From contig DXFL01000006.1 in NCBI GenBank assembly GCA_019114445.1, positions 62,001 to 126,000 on the forward strand: a DNA stretch of 64,000 nt. The letters are read 5' to 3'. This document shows positions 20,808 to 30,539 of this stretch, in pieces. The notes beneath the pieces are model-generated. The model saw nothing but the letters and a program-made list of their open reading frames with translations, was not told where the DNA came from and ran no database searches. The stretch comes from Candidatus Barnesiella excrementigallinarum (GTDB lineage Bacteria; Bacteroidota; Bacteroidia; Bacteroidales; Barnesiellaceae). Position 1 is the stretch's first letter. Each line of letters begins with the position of its first letter. The position numbers and the translations under genes are program-made.

Positions 20808-23801
20808 TTATCGTTTTTGATAATTTTCCAAGTAAACAATCAATTGGTTATATATGGGATTCCGCGACAGCAAAGAGGCATTGCCCAACACAAAGAGCTG
20901 ACATCGCGCACGCGTCAACGCCACATTCAATTTCCGGTCTATCAACTGTCCATTTTCCTCGGTATAGCTCGGCAACCATTCCAACTGCCGCTCGTCGTTC
21001 ACGGCAAAGGAGTAGATGATACAGTCGTTTTGAGATCCTTGAAACCGTTCCACGGTATCGATACGAATCACATCGGGCCCGGGAAGGCCCAATTTGTCGA
21101 GTTCCTGCCGAATACGGGCTATTTGATGCCGGTACGAAGCGATAATCCCCACCGACTGCCGGTTGAATACAAGTCCATTCAACCCATAAAGACGATACAA
21201 AACCTCTACAATAGAGGCGACCCGGCAAGCCTCCTCGTCGTTATATTTTTTACCGGGGCATATTGTTTTGGTAGGGAAGAATGCCATTCGCCTCGTCCCT
21301 ACAAACTGCGCCCAAGAATCGTCGCCCAAACGGGTAAAGGGCAACTCGCCCCGTTGATGGGGAGCCTCCCCGTTGCGCAATACACCTCCATAAAAACAGG
21401 TATTGGCAAACAAAGCGATGTCGGGGTGCATACGCCACTGGCAGTTGAGCATATCGGTATAAGGCGAACAAGCCGGCAACTGCCGGTACAACCGTTCGAA
21501 AAGCGACAGGCGACAATCGGTAAATCCGACAGCACGCAATCGCTCGTCGGCAATAGCCGATTCTTCGGGGCTCTGCACCACAATAGCCGGCAACTGTTTG
21601 TGATCGCCTATCAACACAAACTTGCCTATGGCGTCGCGCCCCGTCGGTGTTTTGGCCGAAAGCACGCCCACCAACTGTGGTTCGAGTATTTGAGAAGCCT
21701 CGTCGACAATGGCGACATCGAAGTGTTTCAGCGCAAACAATTCGGGCTTACCGGCCAACGAGGCCAATGTCGCGACAAAGACCCGGCAAGAGCGGATCGA
21801 ACGGTTCACCTCCTCCCGGTTGCGACACAACTTCATACGCTCCGAGAGCAAATGCGCACGGTAGGTACTCTCACACGAAAGCAGTTGTCCCACCCGAATA
21901 TAGTCGTCCACTTCGTCGATACGGTCCAACTTGTCGCAAATCTCATCGACAGCCCGATTGGTATAGGCCAACAGCAAAATCTGGTAATCGGGAATCGCCA
22001 TAAACTCCCGCACCATATTACGCAGTGCCATCGAAGTCTTGCCCGTACCCGGCGGCCCCACCAACAGGAAATAATCGTCGGCTTGCACCGCCTTCAACAA
22101 GATACGCGACAAGTCGGCATCGTCGTAGGTATAGGTCAACCAGCGCACCGCATTGCGGGTAGGAGATTCGCCGGGTTCACCCAGCAACACGCCCCGTCGG
22201 TGAGGCGAAGCCCCCAACAACGCATACAAGCCCTTGTACTGCGACAGGAAGGTGGCATCGACATAATCGTGTTCGATTGCATATTGCGAATCGGCCGGCA
22301 AAGCGTCGGCATACAGTTGGCTGTCGCGCAACCGCAGGACTACCCGGCCGGGGGCTATCGACGAAAGGGTGGCTTTGAATATCTGGCGGGTCGAAACCTT
22401 GTCGGTCTCCCGGTCGCACACATAAAACAACACGATGTCGCCCTCTCTGAAATCGGGCAACAGGAGGTCTCCCGACCACGCAAACTCCACCTCGGGAGTT
22501 TCGGACGCGGCGTCGTTGCGAATCAACCGCAACCCGGAAAACATATATCCCTCGCGCTCTTTCTCATCGCGCGACATTCGCCACAACGAGGCGGCACCCG
22601 ATATACCCGACCCCGAAGCATACCCTACCCGCGACAGATAATGTTCGCGGGTGACAAAGGCATAAAACCGGTAAAAGTAGCGCAATGCCAAATCGTTATC
22701 GGCACGACGTTCGAGACAAGCCCGTCCGCGATCTATTTCGGGGCGGATATACATCTCGGTAAACCGGGAAGGAGCCGTTATGAGATTAGATACGTTCAAC
22801 TGCCCGATCAGCCATTCGGCCTGCGCCACACCATAACGGGCCACATCGCGTTCGGCCGCCACAATCTTATTCCTCAAATTTATCAAACTGCGCAATTCGT
22901 GCCCTCGAACAGCTACCGGACGCAACAGGCCTTCGGGCTCCCGGCTCCGCGAGTAAAGCAAGAAAAATCGCTGCTCTTCCTGCCTCACGCCAAGCACACT
23001 CTGTATCATCAAACGGTAAAGAAGCGACTGTGCCCGATGCGGGAAAGATATAATCGTGGAATTGCTTTCGGGGAAAGGGGTACGCCCCGCTTTCAACTCA
23101 ATACCGCAAAGCCCCCCGTCCTGTTGCAAAAAGTCGAGGCGCCCCTGCAACCCCAAACTCTCGCAAACAAACGAAGGCTCGACCATCGCCTTGCGGCGGT
23201 CTATCGCTCGCGCCGGGAAAATTTTTCCGAGCAGGTACTTCAATGTATCGAACTGGATACGCAGGTTTTGAAAAAAACGACGGTCTACCGAATCGGTCGC
23301 TGCAAACTCCACCGGATAGCGGGCAAAGAGTTTCGGCATTAACGACTCAAAAGTGATACGTTCATAATCGTCGGCCGTAATCAGCTCGTCGAAAATCAAG
23401 TTCACCGCATTACCCAACAGAATCGAATCGGTCACCGTTTTCGGCCGAATACGATTCCAAAAGTAGCGTTGCCAACATACGCCATACTCCTGCACACACT
23501 CGGCCAACGCACTCACGTCGACCAAATAGTCGGGCTCCAAAACAAGGTAGTGCGCAAAGAGGTTCTCCCCTTCGACCGCCACATCGACCAAATTCACCCG
23601 CGACCCCGGTTCCAACAGAGCCAACGTCTCGTCGAACTCGCCGTTCACCCCAGCCTGCCGCACGTGCGCGCACATCACTTCGGGAAGCCCCTCCTGCCGT
23701 ACCCGCACCCGCAATACATCGTCGGTGATGCAAATCACCTCGGCCCCGATACGACAAAACGGGTCGAACACTAACTTATCTGTTTCCGGGCGAATGCTCA
23801 T
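20808..23801 (-). CDS. Dna2-like protein: RecB/Cas4-type nuclease fused to superfamily 1 helicase
   Basis: 997 residues. A RecB/Cas4-type nuclease motif set spans about residues 205-265: QGRLDFL (Asp), GIELKAG (Glu-x-Lys) and the QSLLY (QxxxY) motif. A superfamily 1B (Upf1/Dna2-like) helicase follows, with Walker A VGPPGTGKTS near 581-590, Walker B VDEASQ near 699-704, GDHKQLPA near 733-740, TVERFQGSQND and ALTRAR towards the end. All catalytic motifs look intact. Dna2-type enzymes process flaps and ends in replication and repair, but many nuclease-helicase fusions serve in phage defence. It is the first gene of an operon with the DNA methylase. Confidence 0.85.
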   Translation of the reverse strand: MSIRPETDKLVFDPFCRIGAEVICITDDVLRVRVRQEGLPEVMCAHVRQAGVNGEFDETLALLEPGSRVNLVDVAVEGENLFAHYLVLEPDYLVDVSALAECVQEYGVCWQRYFWNRIRPKTVTDSILLGNAVNLIFDELITADDYERITFESLMPKLFARYPVEFAATDSVDRRFFQNLRIQFDTLKYLLGKIFPARAIDRRKAMVEPSFVCESLGLQGRLDFLQQDGGLCGIELKAGRTPFPESNSTIISFPHRAQSLLYRLMIQSVLGVRQEEQRFFLLYSRSREPEGLLRPVAVRGHELRSLINLRNKIVAAERDVARYGVAQAEWLIGQLNVSNLITAPSRFTEMYIRPEIDRGRACLERRADNDLALRYFYRFYAFVTREHYLSRVGYASGSGISGAASLWRMSRDEKEREGYMFSGLRLIRNDAASETPEVEFAWSGDLLLPDFREGDIVLFYVCDRETDKVSTRQIFKATLSSIAPGRVVLRLRDSQLYADALPADSQYAIEHDYVDATFLSQYKGLYALLGASPHRRGVLLGEPGESPTRNAVRWLTYTYDDADLSRILLKAVQADDYFLLVGPPGTGKTSMALRNMVREFMAIPDYQILLLAYTNRAVDEICDKLDRIDEVDDYIRVGQLLSCESTYRAHLLSERMKLCRNREEVNRSIRSCRVFVATLASLAGKPELFALKHFDVAIVDEASQILEPQLVGVLSAKTPTGRDAIGKFVLIGDHKQLPAIVVQSPEESAIADERLRAVGFTDCRLSLFERLYRQLPACSPYTDMLNCQWRMHPDIALFANTCFYGGVLRNGEAPHQRGELPFTRLGDDSWAQFVGTRRMAFFPTKTICPGKKYNDEEACRVASIVEVLYRLYGLNGLVFNRQSVGIIASYRHQIARIRQELDKLGLPGPDVIRIDTVERFQGSQNDCIIYSFAVNDERQLEWLPSYTEENGQLIDRKLNVALTRARCQLFVLGNASLLSRNPIYNQLIVYLENYQKR

Positions 23802-23865
23802 CTATCCTTGTATTTTCTTTCAATAACGGGTCGTCCCACTTCATAAACCCCGCATTTTACTCTTA

Positions 23866-23873
23866 CAAAAATA
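23866..23873 (-). promoter_or_regulatory. Promoter -7 box for helicase-methylase operon
   Basis: Minus strand TATTTTTG matches TAnnTTTG, 65 bases upstream of the helicase start. Confidence 0.45.
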
Positions 23874-23971
23874 CCCATTCGGCACCATCGTCCCAAATAT
23901 TGTACACGGTATTTACAAGAAAAATATAGCTTGCAGCCTATAAAAGGCTCTTCGGATAACTCTCTTCCCAC

Positions 23972-24004
23972 AAAAAAAAGCGCAACCGTTTGTCGGTTGC
24001 GCTT
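23972..24004 (-). terminator. Intrinsic terminator of RNA-binding protein gene
   Basis: 11-bp stem AAGCGCAACCG / CGGTTGCGCTT with a five-base loop. The adjacent A-run (23972-23979) reads as a T-run on the minus strand, 48 bases after the RRM gene stop. Confidence 0.8.
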
Positions 24005-24051
24005 CGAAAAAATTTATTGTAATTAAAGATAATACAATGTTTCTTTCTCGG

Positions 24052-24297
24052 TCAAACCCGGGGGAGGGCTTCCTTAATGACCAGTGTGCGACCGGCAAAC
24101 TGGGTACCGGCCAACGCTTCGATGGCGCGCCGGGCGGCACGACTGTCGGGCATCTCGGCAAAGCCGAAGCCTTTGGAGCGTCCCGATTCACGGTCTACAA
24201 CGATTTTTACTGTGTCGATTTCGCCAAAACCTGCCAATAACGATTGCAAATCTTGTTCTTTAACCCCGTAATTGAGGTTTCCTAAATAGATGTTCAT
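24052..24297 (-). CDS. Small RRM-type RNA-binding protein
   Basis: 81 residues forming one RNA recognition motif: RNP2 is IYLGNL at residues 3-8 and RNP1 is KGFGFAEM near residue 43. Single-RRM proteins of this size are multi-copy and conserved in Bacteroidota (Rbp group), where they bind single-stranded RNA and influence gene expression globally, rather as CspA or Hfq do elsewhere; Hfq itself is absent from most of these bacteria. No partner gene is evident. A long leader (about 200 bases to dapA) may hold autoregulation, but I saw no defined structure. Confidence 0.9.
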   Translation of the reverse strand: MNIYLGNLNYGVKEQDLQSLLAGFGEIDTVKIVVDRESGRSKGFGFAEMPDSRAARRAIEALAGTQFAGRTLVIKEALPRV

Positions 24298-24498
24298 AAG
24301 AAAATAATAAATGAATAAAATTAAATTTCCGCACCGGATACTCTTATGAACTTAAAAACAAATCGTCTTATAGAAGAAAATCTACCGATAAGCGCATATA
24401 GCTTCGATACGGCAACAAAGGACGGTATAATATTCGGATATACCGCAGCTTTATCCATTTATTTTTGCAGAATAACGTTTTTTGGCAATTGGAGCCGG

Positions 24499-25392
24499 TT
24501 ACGGAATGTAATGCAGGCTCTGCAACACGGCGCGTATTTTCTCGTAGGTGGTGATACGGGTGGGGACAAGCGGCAAGCGCAACTTGTTCTCGATATAGCC
24601 CATAGCGTTGAGCAAACACTTCACACCGGCGGGGTTACCATCGACAAAAAGCAGGCTGAACAGCTCGGTGAACCGGTGGTGTATCGAGAGGGCATTTTGG
24701 AAATCGCCATTCAACGCCAACCGCACCATTTTGCTAAATTCTTTGGGGAAGGCGTTGCCAATCACCGAAATGACACCCACGGCGCCCAGCGTGAGCAACG
24801 GGAAGGTGATACCGTCGTCGCCCGAGATGACCATAAAGTCGGCCGGCTTGTTTTTGATGATGTCGTCCATTTGGGTGATGTTGCCCGAAGCCTCTTTGAT
24901 GGCAATGATATTGGGATACTCTTTGGCCAACCGCAAGGTGGTCTCGGCGCTCATGTTCACACCGGTACGTCCCGGCACATTGTACAGAATGACCGGCAGC
25001 CGCGAAGCCTGCGCAATCGCACTGTAATGCTGATAGATACCTTCCTGCGAGGGCTTGTTGTAATAAGGCACGACCGACAGTATGGCATCGTAGCCCGTGA
25101 AATCGTCGTGCTTCAAATGCTCCACTATGCCCCGCGTATTATTCCCGCCAAGCCCCAGCACAAGGGGGATTCGACCTTTTGCCCGTTCGACCACGAAATT
25201 TTTTATCTCCTCTTTTTCCGTCTCGGTCAATGTAGGGGTTTCGGCGGTCGTTCCCAACACGACAAGATAATCGGTGCCATTTTGTATCAGATACTCAATA
25301 AGCCGCGAAAGGGCGTCGAAGTCGATGCTTTCGTCTTCTTTGAAAGGCGTGATAAGTGCCACACCCATTCCGCTTAAATTGATTCTTGCCAT
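24499..25392 (-). CDS. dapA: 4-hydroxy-tetrahydrodipicolinate synthase
   Basis: Condenses pyruvate with aspartate semialdehyde, committing to lysine and diaminopimelate for peptidoglycan. 297 residues, a TIM barrel. Active-site residues are visible: Thr48/Thr49 in LGTTAETPTL, Tyr111 region in VPYYNKPSQEG, Tyr137 in ILYNVPGRTG, and Schiff-base Lys166 in AIKEASGN. The GDDGITFPLL segment is standard. It has its own -7 box inside the end of the upstream gene, but could also be read through from ligA. Regulation by lysine cannot be judged from the sequence. Confidence 0.97.
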   Translation of the reverse strand: MARINLSGMGVALITPFKEDESIDFDALSRLIEYLIQNGTDYLVVLGTTAETPTLTETEKEEIKNFVVERAKGRIPLVLGLGGNNTRGIVEHLKHDDFTGYDAILSVVPYYNKPSQEGIYQHYSAIAQASRLPVILYNVPGRTGVNMSAETTLRLAKEYPNIIAIKEASGNITQMDDIIKNKPADFMVISGDDGITFPLLTLGAVGVISVIGNAFPKEFSKMVRLALNGDFQNALSIHHRFTELFSLLFVDGNPAGVKCLLNAMGYIENKLRLPLVPTRITTYEKIRAVLQSLHYIP

Positions 25393-25420
25393 AATGTAAT
25401 ATCGTATTAAATATCGACTT

Positions 25421-25428
25421 CAAAATTA
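25421..25428 (-). promoter_or_regulatory. Promoter -7 box for dapA
   Basis: Minus strand TAATTTTG, matching TAnnTTTG and overlapping the stop of the upstream DUF gene. Confidence 0.5.
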
Positions 25429-26004
25429 CAGATTATTCTCTTTTGCGCCAATTTTCTTCCAATAAAAAAGTGCATCATGCAACAAATTGACCGAATTTCG
25501 ATCGGATTTTTTAGCATCGGAAGGTTCATCGTCCGTCACCTCGTGCGAGACGGGTTTAGGCATAAGAATCTGTAAATCAAAAGGATTATCTTCATCTTTG
25601 GGTACACCTATTTTAAACTCGGCCCGGGAACGCGCCACCAAATAGGCCAATGACAGCGAACGGTCGGTAGAAATATCGAGCAGGACATCGCCGTCGTTGT
25701 TGTCGAAACTCTGTAAAAATTCATTCGTAGGACGGTTCAACAACCAATCCTTACGCACCCGCAATATAGGGTAACACCCCGGTATCGCCACCGGAATGTT
25801 GTGTTTGTGGCGGGATTCCACCACCAATGTCACTTTCAACCCGCATTCCACAAGTTCCTGTATACCGGCAACGATACCGCCCATATCTTTACCCTGTGCC
25901 AACAAGACTACACGCTGGGTCTCTTCGACCGAACGAAAACCGCCGCCCGTCCTCTTTTTCAACAGGCGTTTTACCGCCCACTTGGTCACAAACGAAAACA
26001 ACAT
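25426..26004 (-). CDS. Conserved Bacteroidota protein (DUF6913-like)
   Basis: 192 residues of unknown function. The N-terminus is basic (KRLLKKRTGGGF), followed by a Rossmann-like stretch (RVVLLAQGKDMGGIVAGI) and a conserved NNDGDVLLDIST, then KIGVPKDEDNPFDLQI. There is no signal peptide. This pattern matches a Bacteroidota-restricted family often found near dapA and ligA, which I believe is DUF6913; the name is from memory. It lies 13 bases after ligA on the same strand, so a ligA-DUF-dapA operon is likely. Confidence 0.7.
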   Translation of the reverse strand: MLFSFVTKWAVKRLLKKRTGGGFRSVEETQRVVLLAQGKDMGGIVAGIQELVECGLKVTLVVESRHKHNIPVAIPGCYPILRVRKDWLLNRPTNEFLQSFDNNDGDVLLDISTDRSLSLAYLVARSRAEFKIGVPKDEDNPFDLQILMPKPVSHEVTDDEPSDAKKSDRNSVNLLHDALFYWKKIGAKENNL

Positions 26005-26017
26005 AAAAACAATCTAT

Positions 26018-28021
26018 TTATTGAATCATCTCTAAAAATTCCTCTTCCGACAAAATACGCACGCCCAGTTTCCTCGCCTTTTCGAGTTTGGCAGGCCCCA
26101 TATTTTCACCGGCCAAGATATAGGTTGTTTTCCCCGATACCGAACCGGTGTTTACCCCGCCGTGCTGTTCGATCAAAGCCTTGTACTCGTCGCGGGAGTG
26201 ATGTGCAAAGGTTCCGCTGATAACGATCGTCGCCCCTGCCAGCTTGTCGGTACGCTCCAAAAGCCGCTCCTCGGCAATTTGCATTTGTACGCCATACTCG
26301 CGCAAACGCTCTACCAAACGTAGGTTATCCTCATCGCCGAAATAGGCAACTACACTTTGGGCAATGCGTTCGCCAATATCGCCTATCTGGGTCAACTCCT
26401 CGACCGAAGCCTCGCGCAAACGGTCGATCGAGTGGAGCGCCAATGCCAGTTTCTTGGCCACTGTCTCGCCCACATAGCGGATTCCCAAAGCAAACAGCAC
26501 CCGTTCGAACGGTACTTTGCACGACTGCCGCACCGCCTCGACGATATTCTGCGCCGATCGTTCGCCCAAGCGTTCCAATCCGGCAATCGTCTCGACATCG
26601 AGCGTATAAAGGTCGGCGGCGTTTTTAACCAGACCCAAAGTATAAAACTGGTTGATTGTCTCGCTGCCCAACCCTTCGATATTCATCGCCTTGCGGCTGA
26701 TAAAATGTTCTATCTTCCCTTTTATCTGCGGGGGACACCCTTTTTCGTTCGGACAGAACCAAGCCGCTTCGCCCTCGATACGCTCCAACGGAGTTTTGCA
26801 TTCGGGACAAGTACGCACAAAACGCACCTTCTCGCCTATCAACAGGCGTGCCGAAGTATCTACGGCCGTAATCTTGGGGATAATTTCGCCTCCCTTTTCC
26901 ACATAAACCATGTCGCCTATGTGCAAATCGAGGCCATTGATAATATCCTCGTTGTGCAACGACGCCCGTTTGACAATAGTCCCCGACAACAGCACCGGGT
27001 CGAGGTTGGCCACCGGCGTAACCGTCCCTGTGCGCCCCACTTGGTAAGAGACCGAATTCAATCGTGTGAGTGCTTTCTCGGCTTGGAATTTATAAGCAAT
27101 AGCCCAACGGGGCGACTTGGCCGTATAGCCCAAATTCTTCTGCTGCCTCAACGAGTTCACCTTGAAAACCATACCGTCGGTGGCCACCGGCAGCCGCTTG
27201 CGCTCCGTGTCCCAATAGTCGATATATGCCCTCACCTCCTCTACCGAATGGAGTATGCGCATGGCGTCGGAGACCTTAAAGCCCCACGAACGGGCATATT
27301 GCAAATTCTCGTAATGGGTATCGGCCGGCAAATTCTCGCCCAACAGATAGTATAGATAAGCGTCGAGACCCCGGGCAGCCACTACGGCCGAGTTTTGCGA
27401 CTTCAATGTACCGGCAGCCGCATTGCGGGGATTGGCAAAGAGGGGCTCCTCCTGCTCCTCGCGCTCTTTGTTCAAAGCGTCGAAGACCGCCCACGGCATC
27501 AATATCTCGCCCCGTATCTCAAACGAGTCGGGATAACCGCTACCCCGCAACTGCAAAGGGATGCTGCGAATTGTTTTTACATTCTCGGTCACATCGTCGC
27601 CGCGAGTACCGTCGCCGCGAGTCACAGCCCGCACCAGCCTGCCGTGTTCGTAAATCAACGAAATGGAGGTGCCGTCGTACTTCAACTCGCCCACCAACTC
27701 GAAATCCTCGCCCATCAATCCCGAGCGCACCCGCTCGTAAAAAGCAGCTACCTCCTCGATCGAATAGGTATTGCCCAGCGACAACATGGGGTAACGATGT
27801 TCGACCTGCACAAAAGCCTGATTAATATCGTTACCTACCCGCTGCGTGGGTGAATGAGGATCGAAATATTGCGGATAGGCCTCTTCCAACCGCTGCAATT
27901 CGTACATCATTTCGTCGAACGTACGATCGTCGATGGTCGGTGCATTCAGCACATAATAATTATAATTATGCTCATCGAGTTCCCTCCGCAAACGAGCTAT
28001 CTTTTCTTGGGGAGATTCCAT
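26018..28021 (-). CDS. ligA: NAD-dependent DNA ligase
   Basis: Seals nicks in duplex DNA during replication and repair, using NAD+ to form a ligase-AMP intermediate. 667 residues, normal for LigA. The nucleotidyl Lys is Lys114 in [11 protein letters not shown]. The domain order is intact: Ia with [11 protein letters not shown], the adenylation domain, OB fold, a four-Cys zinc finger (CPECKTPL...CPNEKGCPP), helix-hairpin-helix repeats ([27 protein letters not shown]) and a C-terminal BRCT domain ([17 protein letters not shown]). Its promoter is at 28047-28054, diverging from the hydrolase operon. Confidence 0.98.
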   Translation of the reverse strand: MESPQEKIARLRRELDEHNYNYYVLNAPTIDDRTFDEMMYELQRLEEAYPQYFDPHSPTQRVGNDINQAFVQVEHRYPMLSLGNTYSIEEVAAFYERVRSGLMGEDFELVGELKYDGTSISLIYEHGRLVRAVTRGDGTRGDDVTENVKTIRSIPLQLRGSGYPDSFEIRGEILMPWAVFDALNKEREEQEEPLFANPRNAAAGTLKSQNSAVVAARGLDAYLYYLLGENLPADTHYENLQYARSWGFKVSDAMRILHSVEEVRAYIDYWDTERKRLPVATDGMVFKVNSLRQQKNLGYTAKSPRWAIAYKFQAEKALTRLNSVSYQVGRTGTVTPVANLDPVLLSGTIVKRASLHNEDIINGLDLHIGDMVYVEKGGEIIPKITAVDTSARLLIGEKVRFVRTCPECKTPLERIEGEAAWFCPNEKGCPPQIKGKIEHFISRKAMNIEGLGSETINQFYTLGLVKNAADLYTLDVETIAGLERLGERSAQNIVEAVRQSCKVPFERVLFALGIRYVGETVAKKLALALHSIDRLREASVEELTQIGDIGERIAQSVVAYFGDEDNLRLVERLREYGVQMQIAEERLLERTDKLAGATIVISGTFAHHSRDEYKALIEQHGGVNTGSVSGKTTYILAGENMGPAKLEKARKLGVRILSEEEFLEMIQ

Positions 28022-28046
28022 AAGGACAAACAGGTTTTGAATCGGA

Positions 28047-28054
28047 CAAATATA
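28047..28054 (-). promoter_or_regulatory. Promoter -7 box for ligA
   Basis: Minus strand TATATTTG, an exact TAnnTTTG match. Confidence 0.6.
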
Positions 28055-28120
28055 CTATTTTACGAAGAATTTTGGGTATAATTTGCCAAGAATGTTATGC
28101 GCGGATAGCTATAAATAACT

Positions 28121-28128
28121 TATCTTTG
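28121..28128 (+). promoter_or_regulatory. Promoter -7 box for hydrolase-murF-ddl operon
   Basis: TATCTTTG, matching TAnnTTTG, about 27 bases before the hydrolase ATG and divergent from the ligA promoter. Confidence 0.6.
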
Positions 28129-28154
28129 CGGGTAAATTATTCAAACGGTAAAAA

Positions 28155-28934
28155 ATGTTACAATCGAAAAATTTATGCGGAGTTACGTTACAGTACAACG
28201 TCGAAGGCGACGGCTACCCGGTGATTCTCATGCACGGCTGGGGCTGTAACCACACCACCGTAACTTCGATAGAACGATTGTTATCCCCCGATTTCAAGGT
28301 TTACAATCTCGACTTTCCGGGATTTGGCGGGAGCAGTACGCCGCCTGCCGTATGGGGCGTGGAGGAATATACCCGCCTGCTCGAAGAATTTGTAAAAGCC
28401 GAAAATATACAAGCGCCCATTCTCATCGGCCACTCGTTCGGAGGCCGGGTGTCGATACTCTATGCCTCGCGCAACGCCACCCACAAAGTAATTTTGGTCG
28501 ACGCTGCCGGCGTGAAACCCAAACGGCCTTTGAAATACTACCTCAAAGTCTACTCCTTCAAGTTGTGGAAACGCCTGCTCCCCTTCGTCGTAGGACGGAA
28601 ACGAGCCGAAGAGACAATCGAAAAATACCGCCGCAAAGCCGGTTCGGCCGACTATAACGCCCTCACGGGAATTATGCGTAACATCATGGTCAAGGTTGTC
28701 AACGAAGACCTCAAAGCGGTTATGCCCCGTATCCAGTGCCCCGTACTGCTGTTATGGGGAAAGAACGACACCGCCACTCCCCTACGCGACGCCCGCACGA
28801 TGGAACGGCTTATTCCCGACGCCGGACTTGTGGCATTCGACGATGCCGGACATTACAGTTTCCTCGACAAACCCTACGAATTTAATGCTGTGGTGCGCAA
28901 CTTCTTACATGACGATATAAAACAAAAATCATGA
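28155..28934 (+). CDS. Alpha/beta hydrolase
   Basis: 259 residues with a complete hydrolase triad: nucleophile Ser94 in IGHSFGGRVS, Asp205 in WGKNDTATP and His233 in AGHYSFLD. The oxyanion segment MHGWGCNHT is typical of the fold. No signal peptide is present, so it should be cytosolic; the substrate is not predictable. The stop overlaps the downstream MurF-like ligase start as ATGA, and ddl follows, so it is locked into a cell-wall operon. A role on a cell-wall intermediate or lipid is only suggested by this context. Confidence 0.87.
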   Translation: MLQSKNLCGVTLQYNVEGDGYPVILMHGWGCNHTTVTSIERLLSPDFKVYNLDFPGFGGSSTPPAVWGVEEYTRLLEEFVKAENIQAPILIGHSFGGRVSILYASRNATHKVILVDAAGVKPKRPLKYYLKVYSFKLWKRLLPFVVGRKRAEETIEKYRRKAGSADYNALTGIMRNIMVKVVNEDLKAVMPRIQCPVLLLWGKNDTATPLRDARTMERLIPDAGLVAFDDAGHYSFLDKPYEFNAVVRNFLHDDIKQKS

Positions 28935-30493
28935 GTTGGATACTTACTCTTATCACCTTTCTTTCACTGCTGTTTTACACCGGAATGGAGATAAAATTCC
29001 AGTTGCAAATGTTGCAACAAAACTCCTATCGCAACGATCGCTACAACCGTTGGCTCAAAGGCGAGTCGTTCGCATCGGTGCCGCGGCTCATCGACCTGTT
29101 CCTGCTTTTGTTGCTCTCGACCAACTTTCTGCCTCTGTTTGTGCAGATTGTCACCATTACGGTCGTTCTCTACAAAAGTGTGAATCTGCTGAAAACCAAA
29201 TATAAAAAACCGTTGGTATTTACCCGCCGGGCTACCCGCCTCTATGTGGCTGCCTTGTTGCTCACCCTCATCATCGCCGGTGCAGCCGTAGCGTTCGCCT
29301 CACTCCACAACGGCAGCCGTGCCCTGCTGGCCATCGCAATCTTGGCCCCCTACCTGATGATGGCGGCCAACCTGCTTATGCGACCCATCGAAAACCGCAT
29401 CAATAAAAAATATTACAACGAAGCCAAGCAGATACTCGGCCAAATGCCCGGGCTCACCGTTATCGGAATTACCGGGAGCTATGGCAAAACCAGCACCAAA
29501 CACTACCTCTATCGTATCTTGTGCGAACGGTATAACGTGCTGATGACACCCGGCAGTTTCAATACCCCTATGGGCGTTATCCGCACCATACGCGAACAGA
29601 TGAAACCCTACCACAACGTCTTTATCTGCGAAATGGGCGCCAAACAGATAGGCGACATCAAGGAGATTTGCGACCTCGTGAATCCTCAAATAGGCATTAT
29701 CACCGCCGTAGGCGAACAACACCTCGAATCGTTCAAGAGTATCGAAAACGTGCAACGTACCAAATTCGAGCTGGCCGACGCTTTGCCGGCCTCGGGACTG
29801 GCTGTCGTCAACAACGACTTTCCCTACATTGCCAACCGACCCGTCGACAACGTTCCTGCAACACGCTACACGATTGCCGATACCGGCGTCGACTACCACA
29901 TCGAGGATATTCGCTACGACAGCGACGCCACCCGCTTTACCGTGGTGGGCAACGGCGAGCGTATCGAGTTGAGTACGAAACTTATTGGCGAGTGCAACCT
30001 CTCCAACCTCATGGCGGCCGTTATCGTGGCTCGCCACCTGCAAGTACCCGTCGCCTCGATACAATACGGAGTGAGCCGTATCGAACAGGTGGAACATCGC
30101 CTGAACATGAAACGGACTCCGGGCGGGATTTCGATTATCGACGACGCCTTCAACTCCAACCCCGACGGGGCCCGCATGGCACTCGACGTACTTCGCCGCA
30201 TGACACAAGGGAAACGAATCATCATCACACCGGGCATGATCGAGTTAGGCGACAAACAAGTGGAATACAACCGCATTTTAGGAGAACAGATAGCCTCGGC
30301 CTGCGACTACGTGATGGTAGTGGGCCGATACAACCGCGATGCCATTTTGGCCGGATTGCAAAAAGGGAAATTCCCCGAAGAGCAACTTTTCGTGGCCGAC
30401 ACTTTTGCCGAAGCGCAAGCCCGCCTCGCCCAAATTGCCCGTCCCGGCGACACCGTCCTATACGAGAACGATCTGCCCGACACCTTCAAATAA
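28931..30493 (+). CDS. Membrane-anchored Mur ligase family protein (MurF-like)
   Basis: 520 residues. The first 160 carry about four hydrophobic segments (LTLITFLSLLFYTGMEI, LFLLLLLSTNFLPLFVQIV, YVAALLLTLIIAGAAVAF, ALLAIAILAPYLMMAANLL). A Mur ligase core follows with the ATP loop GITGSYGKTST near residue 180, the central FICEMGAKQIGDI, and C-terminal FNSNPDGARMAL. MurF joins D-Ala-D-Ala to UDP-MurNAc-tripeptide, and ddl lies immediately downstream. A second complete MurF is fused to alanine racemase at 56.3 kb, so this membrane version is probably a specialised paralogue, perhaps acting on lipid-linked or alternative precursors. That division of labour is inference. Confidence 0.8.
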   Translation: MSWILTLITFLSLLFYTGMEIKFQLQMLQQNSYRNDRYNRWLKGESFASVPRLIDLFLLLLLSTNFLPLFVQIVTITVVLYKSVNLLKTKYKKPLVFTRRATRLYVAALLLTLIIAGAAVAFASLHNGSRALLAIAILAPYLMMAANLLMRPIENRINKKYYNEAKQILGQMPGLTVIGITGSYGKTSTKHYLYRILCERYNVLMTPGSFNTPMGVIRTIREQMKPYHNVFICEMGAKQIGDIKEICDLVNPQIGIITAVGEQHLESFKSIENVQRTKFELADALPASGLAVVNNDFPYIANRPVDNVPATRYTIADTGVDYHIEDIRYDSDATRFTVVGNGERIELSTKLIGECNLSNLMAAVIVARHLQVPVASIQYGVSRIEQVEHRLNMKRTPGGISIIDDAFNSNPDGARMALDVLRRMTQGKRIIITPGMIELGDKQVEYNRILGEQIASACDYVMVVGRYNRDAILAGLQKGKFPEEQLFVADTFAEAQARLAQIARPGDTVLYENDLPDTFK

Positions 30494-30539
30494 CCCCGAT
30501 TTTATCACAAACAAGATATACCGTTTATCACAAAAAATT

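Noticed and set aside
20433-23342. 969-residue plus-strand ORF opposite the nuclease-helicase
   Set aside because: The opposite strand has all helicase and nuclease motifs in order; this ORF has none and starts inside the methylase gene.
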